Positions 12,075 to 23,703 of a DNA stretch of 64,000 bases are shown here, in pieces (position 1 is the first letter of the stretch; each line of letters starts with the position of its first letter). The notes under the pieces are model-generated. The model saw nothing but the letters and a program-made list of their open reading frames with translations, ran no database searches and was not told the origin of the DNA. The position numbers were made by a program, and so were the translations under genes. The stretch comes from Paramecium octaurelia (Eukaryota > Ciliophora > Oligohymenophorea > Peniculida > Parameciidae): contig CAJJDP010000028.1 of the NCBI GenBank assembly GCA_905182995.1, positions 248,001 to 312,000 on the forward strand, read 5' to 3'.

Positions 12075-12681
12075 ATGGGAAAAAACTATAGAAACAGATC
12101 AAAGACATCTGCCACACCAAGAAAACCATTCGAAAAAGAACGTCTTGATAATGAGTAATATTAGTGAATAATTAGATTGCAAATCATTGGTAAGTATGGA
12201 TTGAAGAATAAAAGAGAAGTATGGAGAGTTCAACTTACATTGGCCAGAATCAGAAAGGCTGCCAGAGAATTATTGACTCTTGATCCAAAAGACCCAAGAA
12301 GATTGTTCGAAGGAGAAGCCTTGATTAGAAGAATGGTTCGCTTTGGTTTATTGAGTGAATAAGAAAGAAAGTTGGATTATGTCTTGGGTTTGACTACATA
12401 AAAAATGATGGAGAGAAGACTCTAAACTTTCGTTTTCAAAAGCAATTAGGCTTCATCAATTCATCATGCCAGAACCTTAATTAGATAAAGACACTTTAGG
12501 TATAATTGACTTTTTATCATATCATAGAGTTGGAAAGAGATTAGTAAATTCACCATCATTCCTCGTTAGAGTGGAAAGTGAAAAATTAGTTGATTTTGCA
12601 GTCACCTCTCCATTTGGATAAGGAAGAGAAGGAAGAAGAAAGAGAAAGAACTCAAAAAGAAAGCAACCAAAAGAAGAATGA
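12075..12681 (+). CDS. RPS9: 40S ribosomal protein S9 (uS4)
   Basis: Small-subunit ribosomal protein that binds 18S rRNA early in assembly and helps decoding accuracy. The 185-residue product matches the usual length. Recognised family stretches: [57 protein letters not shown], the S4 RNA-binding region [18 protein letters not shown], and [16 protein letters not shown]. Two introns, 12155-12175 (21 nt) and 12500-12527 (28 nt), restore frame exactly; without them the protein is interrupted by TGA. The tail is lysine/arginine-rich. It starts only about 35 bp after the methyltransferase pseudogene. Confidence 0.96.
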
Positions 12682-13373
12682 TCATTGTTATAATATACAG
12701 TCTATACGTACATTTCTTATATTCTTTTTTTCTCTTTCTCAATCGATTCTCTATTCTATTAATTTTTACCTAATTGTAAATGGATAATTATTTAATTCAC
12801 CAATTTTATAATCACTCAACTTTCTCGAGGATTTTCTCATCGATATCGCTCTGAAGATTAATTGTTAAGGAGCATTGAATAGTTGTGTTTAGTCAGTGCC
12901 ATGTCAATTTAATATTATAAATTTCTTGTTTCGCTTCAGTTAATTTAAGCAACCATCTTGTAAACCCTAATAGAACTTTGTTTATTTTTTATTGAATAGA
13001 CTTCTATACATCTATGGGATTTTTGTTATGAATTGATCAATTCAGTGATTAATTTAATGTAAATTAATTATAAATTATGATACTTTAGATCTTATTTATA
13101 ATGTGGGAAACAGCATTCAAACTATATATTATAATTCATTCTTAGATTGTTATAGCAAGTATTCATTTTTAATATTATATAAAAAATGAAGTTTATCATG
13201 ATTATATTTAAACTTACAATTTTAAACAAAACTTAAATGGTAGAATAATAATTAGAAAACAAATGTTTAGAGTTATTAATTTATTTTACATATTTTTATT
13301 GAAAGATCCATTTATAGAATATTTGTAATTTGATATTTAATTAAATATAAATATAATATATTCAAAGGGTAAA
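12682..13373. other. Intergenic region with a small broken frame
   Basis: About 0.7 kb of AT-rich sequence between RPS9 and the minus-strand gene that ends at 13374. A possible remnant is annotated at 12812-13011; nothing else is recognisable. Confidence 0.4.
12812..13011 (-). pseudogene. Possible broken small gene
   Basis: Minus-strand frame starting ATG at 13011, with a plausible 20-nt intron at 12957-12976. It reads MYRSLFNKKQT, then KWLLKLTEAKQEIYNIK, then meets an in-frame TGA at 12893-12895, after which the same frame continues as convincing protein (CSLTINLQSDIDEKILEKVE) to TGA at 12812. Either the TGA is a lesion or the model is wrong. No family recognised. Confidence 0.25.
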
Positions 13374-15299
13374 TCATTTTAAAGCATATAAAATTTAGAC
13401 AAACATGACTGCATTTGCTACAATTATAACTAAACTTAAATCACAATCTGTGATCTTTCCATTTAGTATAGATTTGATTTTATCTTTGACATCTTGATCT
13501 AATTACATCGAGGAATATGAATAATGATGATGGAAATAACCTAATAAAGATTAGGTATAATTGAATATGGCTATGCTTATTTATTTTTCATAACAAGTTT
13601 CTAGATTCCTAACAGTTTAGTAACGTTTATTAAGTTTCTTTGCTAACTTAGGATGGTAATCTCTAATGTTACCTAAACAATTTTCACTCCAAGAATAATC
13701 ATAAGTACACATATTGATATGTTTAGAAATATTTGCTATATTTTATTCATAATTTAATGAGATTTTAGTTTTTTGATTAAAAATTAATAGTTCACATCTC
13801 ACAATAGTGTAAAGAATCAAGCATTATATCATTTATTATCTTGTCCATATGGTATTTTATAAGTTTGGCTCATCATTCGGTTATCTACTCAACAAATTTT
13901 CCTAATTTACTAATTGAAATTAGTCCAAATTATCGAATTCTTTACATAATTTTACAATCTTTGATGACAATTCAACATAAGGTTACTCTAATTGCTTATT
14001 CTAAGCATAGTTAATGATAAACTAAATGATATTATTGGATAATTGAGTTGTTTGAGTTACTTTTTTAAAAATTTGTAGAGTAATTCTCAAGTAATTTGGA
14101 AATTATAATTACAACATTAGGCTATTCTAAAGTGGATAATTGAAATTGTTGAGTTTGATAAATATTTTTTTATATTTTAAAATGAGCTGTTGTTTTCTCT
14201 CCTATTAAGATATTTGGAAATCTTAGAATTCAGAACATTCCTAATTTGTTACTAAATCTTAGGCATGGATAATATGGCATATCTATTGCTCAATCATCTA
14301 TAGATCTTCTTTTGATATTGGTTAGCATAGTTATAGGGATTGGGGGAAATTACATTACAATTCTAAATAATTTTTTAGATTTTAGGGAATGTCATCTAAA
14401 CCTACTTCCTAATCTGAACACTCGATCTATTGTTCTCCAATACCAATACACTAGCTATTCAACTATTTGATCATTTTTATCATATTAAAATTTCTAATTT
14501 TCATGTTTAATAAAGTGAATTTCAACTACAAAATTTTGAAGTACTAATAAGAAATAACCAGATTTATATTATAATTTATTTCCAGTTATTTATAAATTAT
14601 CAATATACAATCCATTTAAAAATTGGAGATGTTAAATTACGAGAATCGTTAATTAAATATATATATTCATAATTGCGCCATCCTATATTAATACCAATTT
14701 AGATAGCATTTGATAATGATTTCTTATTCAGATGGATTTCATGAAAAAGATATTCACATCATTGCCCTTATCTTGAGATCCAATTGCAGAGAAATGCACA
14801 TTCTTAATTTAATGGTCATCTAACATAATCTTTAGCAGAAACTGATAAATAGGGTAAGTGATATTCTTCTATCATGTTTAACACACAATTAGCTTTGATT
14901 AGTAATATGATTCTTTTTTCTGTAAGATCACATTAAGGTTAGTTTATGTCTTCTTCTCATTTATAAAAACTGATTGCTTTTATAGTTTTATTAATAAGTA
15001 GACGTTCTCTTTAAATTTTAATTGTCATAATCTGTTACAATTTAAGTTGCTGAGAAAGCTTGATAGTATAATTTTTATCAATTTTGATGAGTCTATTTTC
15101 ATAAAATTAAATGTCTATTTTATTCGAATTATAATTAAGATTATCAATAACTATGAAGTTTAGTAAAGATTCATTAGTGAAAATGGAAATTATTTGATTT
15201 TAATATATATACTCAAAGATTTTTGCTTTTATTTTTATATGTTTGGAGATGGTTTTTGAGACAACAAATTGCTTTGGTTGCTCACACTATTGGGGTCAT
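13374..15299 (-). pseudogene. Hypothetical gene of about 600 codons with apparent frameshifts
   Basis: Long minus-strand gene whose pieces read as one protein. N-terminal part: EQPKQFVVSKTISKH and FTNESLLNFIVIDNLNYN. Middle: DLTEKRIILLIKANC, HFSAIGSQDKGND, SRNLTSPIF. After that: ECSDQEVGLDDIPQNLKNYL. C-terminus: YHPKLAKKLNKRYQTV and a hydrophobic end LVIIVANAVMFVQILYALK. Introns at 14953-14970, 14723-14757 (35 nt), 14803-14824 and 14427-14451 (25 nt) are supported by frame. Two joins remain unexplained by splicing: right after the start (near 15285) and near 14620. The gene is either recently inactivated or carries sequence errors. It is divergent from the next gene with about 60 bp between starts. 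No family recognised. Confidence 0.5.
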
Positions 15300-15359
15300 T
15301 TTATAGTCTTAAATAGAATTAGTACTTATAATTATAATTAATTTTCTTCGTTAATTAAA

Positions 15360-16893
15360 ATGAATTTAAATAGTAAACATGAAGGATTTAGTTCAGATGA
15401 TTCGGTTGATATGAGTGATTACAAAATTGAATCTTCTAATAAAAAATCAACAATCAGATACTCAAATTCAAAATCATCGTCATCAGATGAGAGTTTGACT
15501 GATATGATAAAAAAGAAAAGACAATAGATCAATAGGAAAGTATATGGAAAGGAAGAGTAATAACAACAAGAATTAGATGATGCCACATTTGATCTCTCTG
15601 ATACTTGTAATAAGAAATACTTAAATCATTAGATAACGATTCTAATAAGTTCAAAATTGGAAATGAATCAACACTTGAATCAAGAATAAAGAAATTGGAG
15701 CAAGAATTGAATACTAGTGTGAAATCCACTCTCTAGAGGAATTACTAACATAATTAATCTGCATCAATGACTTCAGTCGATTCGTTCTCTGTTGATTTTA
15801 AGCAATTTTAATAATCAGACCTCAAAGTCAATTATTACAATAACCGACTTGAATCACTAAGATCCAAAAATTAAGAACCTGCTATTGAGTGGAAAAGTAA
15901 TCTCTATTATAATATATATAAGAGGGACGTAAGATAGAAGAATTCGATTTTGAAATTTAAAATCTCTAACAAGAACTCGAATCATTGAAAGACAGCCTTA
16001 ACAAAGAAGAGAAAGAATAAAATAAATAGAAAATTAAACTCAAACATTAGTTAAAACAATACACTTAATCAAATTCCGAGGAAGACGAATAAGAATATAA
16101 TGAACGAGTATATGAGTTACCGGTTCAATAAAATCATTAGAGAAGTAAAAAATTGGCTTCAAGTTCAAAAAAATCATCTCATCATTCAGCCTATGATTAA
16201 AATCAAAATTAGGTTCAACCAACAAACTTTAAAAAAAAATCAAGAGCTGAAGTTGAGATCATTGATGAATTGCCTGAATAAAACTCAAAAAGCAAAAACT
16301 AAGGTAATCATATATATAAACGAATCATAGAAGAGAATTCAAGTGATTCTGAAAGTGAAAATGAAATAGAAGAACCTCAAAAGCCATAACACAAAAGCCA
16401 TGCCTCCAAAAAATAAACTTCTTTTCAAAATTTACCCATCTCAACAATTGAATTTAAAGAGAAGGATGGTAACGATGTCAGCATAGATGTGGTTCCTTAA
16501 AAGCATAAATCAAATAGTCAAGTTCCATAAATTTTAACTGAAAATTAGTTTCCCAATACTTTAATCCTTCCATCAAAAACCTCTTTATAATGTGATGTTT
16601 CAAGATTATACAAACTAAATAAGGAAGTAGAAGTTTTGTAATTATAAAAGTGATATAAAATAGATAACAAATAGAGAGGATCAGGGATAAATTAAAAAAG
16701 TCAATCAATAAAAAAATGAATACTGAAAAAGTTGTTGAGTAAATTAATTCTCTATTTTAGACGTTATGATCCATCTTTCACAATGCCCTCTAAATCAAAA
16801 ATACTTAATAAGTCTGGAAAACTACATTGCCCTAATTGCACTTACCTCCTTAATAAAGGAATGAGTTCAGCTTATTGTCATTGTAATAAATGA
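15360..16893 (+). CDS. Ser/Lys-rich protein with a C-terminal zinc-ribbon-like motif
   Basis: Predicted 467-residue protein, five introns (15607-15632, 15897-15922, 16304-16330, 16650-16678, 16739-16760) that leave 1404 coding nt in frame. The first 400 residues are polar, with acidic-serine patches (SSSSDESLTDMIKK; NSSDSESENE) and short coiled-coil segments (RIKKLEQELNTS; LQLQKIRDKLKKS). The last 35 residues carry CPNC-x(15)-CHC (HCPNCTYLL ... SAYCHCNK), a likely single zinc-binding knuckle. The pattern suggests a scaffold or nucleic-acid-associated protein, but no family is recognised. Confidence 0.75.
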
Positions 16894-17572
16894 AAACCAT
16901 TTTGAAATTATTATTATTTATCTTTAAAATTTATGTCTAAAAAGAATTAATTCTTTCTCTCAACCTATAAAGTTATAAAATTCAATATAAGATAATTTTC
17001 ATCATATTGGATAATTTATTAACTCTTAAATGGTTATTAAAAAATCAAAACTTAACTGAAATTTCACAGAATTTTAAAGTTAAATAAAGAGAACAAAATA
17101 GAAAATGATTGAGATATGATTTATTTTTTGAATTTAGATTTAATTATAAATGAATAAATAAATTCAAAATATTGTTGAAAGTATTATATTATCTATAGCC
17201 TTTACAAATTTCTAATATCAACCATTAAACAAGAACTCCCTAAAAAATTCAAATAATTAGTAGAGAGAATTGATAACTGAAGTAAATTATCAATTTTCTT
17301 CATAGTTTCTAATAAAAAAGCCATCTAAAAAATTTTCTATTTTCGAACCTTGCTTTGTTATAAAATACATATAATGAAATTTTAGAGTTTGTGATTTATA
17401 AAAATAGCGAATTTTTGTAATTTTAAAATCTCTAGATAATTGATAGATAAAGTTCAGTCTTTCATTAATTCAAACGCGAGAACAGCAGCATGGGAAAATA
17501 GCGGGAATAAGTAGATATTATTCTACTGAATAATATTTATTAGTGTTTTCAATTAATTTTAATCGTTAACAG
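16894..17572. other. Intergenic region
   Basis: About 0.68 kb of AT-rich sequence between two plus-strand genes. A minus-strand frame at 17064-17324 (86 residues, starts MAFLLETMKKIDNLL) is weakly protein-like but could be chance. A less AT-rich patch near 17469-17510 lies just upstream of the next gene; no motif identified. Confidence 0.35.
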
Positions 17573-18591
17573 ATGAATAAAGAAAATGAAGTATTTAATT
17601 TGGCTGAACCAATTTGCAAGGCTCATCAAAATAAGAAGGTAAGAAAAGCTTAGAAGTTAGGCAAAATATAAAATTGTTGGGGTTCCATTCTCAAAACCAA
17701 AGTTTAACTTGACTGATTTAGTTTGTTCTAAATGTGCAATTGCTCTCGTTAGTTAAGGATACAAGGTAAACTTCATCTTAGAAGTAGGTTGATGACATTG
17801 AGTCAGATTAGACTTAAGTTAGATAAGAATAAATACAACAGTTTCTTGAAACAATTTCATAAACCTTTTTAACAATAGACCAAAGTGAATAGAGTCTTCT
17901 AGAGAAGAAGGAGGATCTGGTAAGATTCTGTGAGAAGTAGAAAGATAAAGTACGAGAGCATTATCATATAATGACAACTACTTTGGACCACAAACTAAAA
18001 GAATAAATAGACTATTTGAATGAATTGTAAGGCAAGGCGTTAACCATGTTTGAATAAAAATAATAAGAAATCAAAGAGAGTCACAATGAATTACTATAGA
18101 TGTATAGTGACATCGAAGTGAATCTTGATAATATAATTCTATAAATTGAATTGCTACCTTACAAATAGATAATGGGTCAATATAATAAGAGAGTGTAGGA
18201 TATCTAGTAATGTCTTGGTAAGATGGAGACATAGAATATTTATTTGGGGAGAGTCTATAAAAAAGCAACGGATTAAAAAATACTTGGAGGTTTATTTGAG
18301 GATAGTGAGTTAGAGATAAAAATAGTTTAAACATCTTTATTGAAAACAGAGTAATAATAGGGATAGTCTGTGTCGAGGTTAATGTCACCCTAATCAACCC
18401 AGGTAACAACACCAACTAATCAAACTCCTGATAAACAAAGATCAAATAGTTAACCTAGTAAGTTCTTAGAGATTTTGAATAAGGTTAATGAGAACCAACT
18501 GAAAACTAATAATTTCTACACTCAATTGTTGAGAAGAGATTCCTCTTTTGATCTAAGTGAAAAATATTGTTCGCCTTCATTCAAAAAGTGA
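17573..18591 (+). CDS. B-box-like zinc-finger coiled-coil protein
   Basis: Predicted 324-residue protein; introns 17639-17660 and 17766-17787 (22 nt each) restore frame. The N-terminal 55 residues carry a Cys/His arrangement (C-x2-H, then C-x2-C in DLVCSKCAIALV) like the incomplete B-box seen in many ciliate TRIM-like proteins. A long coiled coil follows (about residues 60-220, for example KDKVREHYHIMTTTLDHKLKEQ). The tail is S/T/Q-rich. There is no RING finger, so ubiquitin-ligase activity should not be assumed. The second intron could also end at 17784, which also keeps the frame. Confidence 0.75.
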
Positions 18592-18660
18592 ATTTTTATT
18601 ACTACATTATATAAATATATATAAAATTATCATTAGGAATTTAATAAGGAATTGAAAATA

Positions 18661-18682
18661 ACTAAATAACTAAATAACTAAT
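18661..18682. repeat. Short tandem repeat (8-bp unit)
   Basis: Near-perfect tandem copies of ACTAAATA between the B-box-like gene and the phosphatase gene, which converge here. Probably slippage-prone intergenic sequence. Confidence 0.6.
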
Positions 18683-18692
18683 TTAATTTAGA

Positions 18693-21216
18693 TCATTCGT
18701 AACTTCTACGTTGACCCTAGTTTTTCCAACGAGGTGGTGTTGGAGGTCTTTTTTTAAGTGTCTCTTCGTCTTCAATCCAATTGTGAGCATTTAGATTTTG
18801 GGGATATATTAATTTAGGAACAATCTCTAGATTTCTTTTTAAAATCAGTACTGCTCCTGCATTTTTATGTCTACCACAATAATCAGTAGCACTAAATACT
18901 GTCAATAATTGACCACCTTAATTAAGATGTAAAACGTACCTGCAAATCTTTCAAAACCATCCATGACACATTCATGAGCACGAATTATAAGAGAAAGGCT
19001 GTTCTTAATTAGAAAATTGATAACTCTATCTGGACCAAACTTAACAATGTTTCCAGTTCCTGCAGGATCTCTTATAATGTTTGGTTGGATTCCAAAATCT
19101 TAGTCAGAATCAGTAGGATCAGACCATAGGATGTCTACAACCAATTATTATTCTGGAGTTGTGACTTCATGTATAACTTCAAGGGGTCTTTGAAGATTTT
19201 CAATTTCAGCAACATAATTCAGTTAGCTACCAATGCCACCATGTAGACAGATTATTTTATCTTCAACAATTGCAGCCAATGGTAACCATTCAAATAGTCT
19301 ATTAACTCTTGCAAAAACAGAATCATCATCGTTTGGATCCTCCCCTAATCTCTAAGCACATTCTTCTGAGAATCCAAATCCATTATTAATCCATTTATCT
19401 TCATGATTGCCTCTAATTAAATGAATTGATTCTGGATATCTGACTTTCAAAGCTAAAAGTAAACAGATGGTTTCTAGGGAATGGTTACCTCGATCAACGA
19501 AATCTCCTAAAAACAGATAGTCAAATGCTTCAATGTCACTATCCTTACCATCCACAAAAGGTGATCCCCATAAATCAAAGAATCTCATTAAATCAGAATA
19601 CTATCCATGAATATCCCCAAAGATTTTAATTGGAGCTTTGCATCTTAAAACCATAGGTTATTCCTTGATAACTGCCTCAGCCTAATCACAGAGCATGATG
19701 ATATGTTGTGCTTAGAATAAAAATTTAGCATTTTCTTGAAGATTGATAAAAGTTTTTGGTTACAAGAGGGTATTAATAAATAAATGAGCAATATTGTTAT
19801 CTTGAGCAGATTAGGGAAGCCTTTGTTTTTTATTCTAGACCTTTGAGTCTCTGCTCTCTTCAGCCACAATAGCCTAAGTAATGAACTTAAAGGAGGGTTT
19901 TTCAACTTGATTCTACATAAAAGGTTTTTATTATTTCTGAGTATTAATTTAGCTGTTGGGTGTTCCCTTCTTTTGCATCAATGAACTATTTAAAGAAGAA
20001 TTGGATGTATCTGTTGAAGCAGGACTCATCTAAGGCGAAAGAGATTGAGGGGATACACTAAATACAAAATGGATAATACTTCCTCTATGCATGTTAATAT
20101 TAGGCTAATTTATTAGTCAAAGGTTCGCTTGGTAATAGTAATTTGTTCAAATTGATTTTAGAAATGATGTCAGTTGGGATATTAGGTGAATCTAGCTCGA
20201 ATCCACCGTAAACAAAAATATTGGTATCAACCAACCAAGAAGAATGTCTGAATCTCTGAATGCTATTGAATTTAGACCACTCAGAAGTCTCAGTATCATA
20301 AACATCTATGGTGAGCGTTTCACCAACATTTCCAGTTCTACCTCCTATGACAAATAGCATGCTATAGACAAATAGAGTGGAATGCTAATATCTGCCAATG
20401 GGCTACTCTTTATCGATTTTATAAGGGGCTTTTACCCAATCCCATCTTCCATCTCTGTGTCTTCTCAATCCCCAGGCATCATTTAATGCTTGTTAGTCAT
20501 TTGAGCGACCTCCAAATGCTACGACCATCCCATTGGCACTACCATTGGTACAAATACTAGCAGAGTGATATACTCTAGCTATTGGCTATTCGGACTTGCA
20601 TTCCAATCGCATCCATGTAATGGGACTCTTCTCAACGTTAACACACCCTTAATTCAAATGATTAATTCATACAACAATCGTTAACTGGCTCCTGACCTGT
20701 ATTTCCTCCAAATGCAATCAAAAATGGTTTAGTAAATGTAAGTGTATGACCATACCTTCTTCCTGGGGTTGTTCCAACTACTGGTACTACAGTCCATTAA
20801 CCAATATCATCTGCTGATCTTAAATCTAACAAATATAGATCATCCGATGCCAAACTACCACCTACCATTATAAATCAATTCTCATACCTCCTGTTGCTCC
20901 ACCGTAAATTACTATTTAATTTATATCGACACACACTGCTGCATGAGCTGCTCTTGGATTAGGTGCAGTTCCCTATACTAAATTTTTTATATTTTTTATT
21001 ACCTTCGACCCTTTTCCATTATTTAGTCTGCATGTCAAATGAGAATGTATCACCTGTAATGCTATATTTCCCAGTATCACCAGTCGCACCTGTAATTATT
21101 CAATTCTCCTTACCACCAAATAAAATAGCCTTGCCCTTTGCAATATAAGTAATGGTGTGTCCAAACCTTGCTAATGGCAATTATCCTAAGGCGTCAACCT
21201 TTTCGAAATTATTCAT
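18693..21216 (-). CDS. Kelch-repeat protein phosphatase (PPKL/BSU1-like PP1 family)
   Basis: Serine/threonine phosphatase of 789 residues with an N-terminal Kelch propeller and a C-terminal PPP catalytic domain, the architecture of plant BSU1/BSL and alveolate PPKL. Kelch repeats show [44 protein letters not shown] and [10 protein letters not shown] (about residues 10-370). Catalytic motifs: GDIHGQ (its Q encoded by TAG), GDFVDRG, RGNHED, LHGGIGSQL, and near the end FSATDYCGR, all metal and phosphate ligands present. Six introns: 21090-21113, 20978-21002, 20862-20887, 20648-20672, 19886-19916, 18917-18939; exons sum to 2370 nt. About 100 residues of non-conserved linker separate the two domains. 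In Plasmodium the homolog acts in motile-stage shape and motility; that role here is inference only. Confidence 0.93.
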
Positions 21217-22452
21217 TTTATTAATTATTTTGAAATTTAAAATAAAAATAAGACCTTTTAATATCATTTAATCTTTTCTCCATTTAATTCAATTCATAAT
21301 TCTTATAACCATTCTACTCATTTAAATTCACGCCATTTCATATTCCATCACTCACACACTCCAATTAACTCAAAGTTCCCAATAACATTTTTGGTTCCTG
21401 TCTTTAGCCTTCCTTTCACTCAAAAACTTATAATTCCATCAATTATTCTAGCTCAATAAAATCAATTTAAAAATTGTTACTAACATCATCCATTCTCTGA
21501 ACTCAGTTCAAAATTTATGAAGCTTATCAGATAGATTGTCAAACGTATACGAAGTAAACATAGAACACATAATAACATAAAGTTTATAATAGAAAATAAG
21601 AGTCTAATATTATAAATTAAATATCCATGGATCCTGATCTGTTCTCATGCTCTTACTTTTCATTTGAACATGTAATCTTGGCAATCCACTTAATCCAACT
21701 TATCTGCATTTCTTTTTAATTAATTAAATAAATATAAGTAGAAGCTAAATTCAATCAGATTTTAAAAGAACATCCAACATAGATCCTGGAGCCTGGCAGA
21801 TGCCGCAAGAAGGTGCGCTGAACTTTGTCAATAAATACTCGTTAGTATTCACCCATGAGTCAAAGCAGTCTTCCTTAATAATTTATATTACTTATATAAT
21901 GCGTCGGTGAGTCTTTCTAGTTATATTATTGATCTAATACCTTATCTTTTTTTGCTATTTCATGTTTCTAATTTAAAATTTTATTTTTATTAATGAATTA
22001 GTTAGAATTTATATTTATAAGTACTCAGTTTAAATTATTCTCCTATAGAATATTAGAACATCTAAATTCCAAAGTTTCTATTCTCAACATTCACATATAA
22101 GCCTCCTAATTATAAAGCAGAACTTAAACTTAGAATTTAGTTTATTCAATTTATCTACGTCGTTAATTAAAATTATTTCTGATATCAATCCTTATATTAG
22201 GTGAGATTTACTTCGAGTTTGGTGTTACATATTTCATACTTCTTATTTGAAACAGGTTTACATATGATATTGAGTTGATTTCACTAATATTTATCAAACT
22301 CTAAATTTATTAGGATTGCTATTAGTACTGAGGCATTCTCTATTAATTAGAGTATTGATTTAGTAATTTCATAGAATATTTAAAAATTAATGTTATTTTG
22401 AATTCTTTATAACTATTTTATCATCCTTTAATTTTAATCTATACTTCCCTAA
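21217..22452. other. Intergenic region with a GC-richer island
   Basis: About 1.2 kb of AT-rich sequence upstream of the phosphatase gene. A conspicuously GC-richer block at about 21770-21910 (for example CTGGAGCCTGGCAGATGCC) stands out from its surroundings. It is not a tRNA and no convincing protein frame crosses it; a structured noncoding RNA or a fragment of a foreign or conserved gene are possibilities. The rest shows no gene. Confidence 0.4.
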
Positions 22453-22644
22453 ATGGAGATTATATACTCCAAGAAGTTTTGAGCGGACAACTTTGAAAAA
22501 GAAAAGCCATTCTATTGCTTCCTTGAGGAATCTAAGTAAATTTAAAATCCTTCAAAGTTCTTAACTGAAAAGAATGATAAGGTGTTTAAGTGTTATAGAG
22601 GCTGGAACAATTTTGTGTTTGCTTAATCGGAACCATAGATTTGA
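22453..22644 (+). pseudogene. 64-codon frame with one internal TGA
   Basis: ATG at 22453 reads MEIIYSKKF, then TGA at 22480-22482, then continues as a very protein-like stretch (ADNFEKEKPFYCFLEESK; NDKVFKCYRGWNNFVFAQ) to TGA at 22642. No normal intron removes the internal TGA. Options are a nonsense-mutated small gene, a sequence error, or recoding (selenocysteine is known in some ciliates, but no SECIS element was identified). No family recognised. Confidence 0.3.
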
Positions 22645-22710
22645 TAGTGATGACATAAATTTATAAGCACATTAAATCATTCTTTTATATTTATATTTAT
22701 TTTATAGAAA

Positions 22711-23557
22711 ATGGGTAATAGTAACAAAGTTTAACAGAATGTCATTCACATTGAATTCATGACTGCAAAGTAAAAAATCAGGAAGGATAAAGCCTTGATC
22801 AAGAATAAAGTCGATTAAAGTAGTAACGAACATCTTTTGGATATAATATGCATTTAAGATTTAACTTAGTATTATGAAGTCGACTTCAGATAAACAATAT
22901 TAACATCAGATGAAACTATACACGTGAAGGTATATTATATGTATAAGACAGAAAATTGTTGATCTAGTTGTCAATCCAAATTCAAAGACCCCCAATAACC
23001 TAATTTAAATCAGTGAGTTCTTTAAATAGAACGTCAAGTCATTTTAGATTTTTTTCAATAATCAAATGTTCTCCCAAGATGAACAGCAATTTTAATTTGC
23101 ATATGAGCCACTCTACATTGAAGTAATTTATAAACCAAAACACTGGATGGAAAAGACTGTGGAAAAATTTAAAACTTATAGTAGTAAGATTATGTCAGCT
23201 CTTGCCTTTGCTTCCAAGTTTGCTTATATTGCCATTCCTTTATATACAAGTTTGTCTGCTCTATAACCCTTTTTATTGCCCACTCTGAAGACAGCTAAAG
23301 TAGCCTTGAGAGCAACTGAAAATCCTAAAGCTCAGAAGGCTGAAAGTGTGGTTAAGTTCCTAATTAACACTTTAAAGAGAGCAACATTCATTGCTGCCCC
23401 CATTTTATCATTAGTAGCTTAATATATGCCAATGTCAAAAACAATGTTTGCAGCAGTTGGCCTATATTTTGGGAAAGGAGTAGTGTGGAATGTGGTTAAA
23501 TTGGCAGTAACAATATTTTGTCCCTTTTTGGCACCATTACTAATGCTATTTGGATGA
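22711..23557 (+). CDS. Hypothetical protein with hydrophobic C-terminal half
   Basis: 274-residue product, one 22-nt intron at 22930-22951. The N-terminal 150 residues are soluble in character; the C-terminal half has several hydrophobic helices (IMSALAFASKFAYIAIPLYT; FIAAPILSLVAQYM; MFAAVGLYFGKGVVWNVV; FCPFLAPLLMLFG) suggesting three or four membrane-associated segments. It begins MGN (Met-Gly), compatible with N-myristoylation, though the context is not a strong consensus. No family recognised. Confidence 0.7.
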
Positions 23558-23703
23558 ATAAACTATTCATTATCAAAATAATAATATTTATTTTTTATAA
23601 CTAAATTTATAATTAATTAAGAATTAAAGAATTTTGAAAAAGGATATTAAATTAGAGTATTTATATAATATTGTGGCTTAAAAATAAATACTTTGTGGTA
23701 ATA

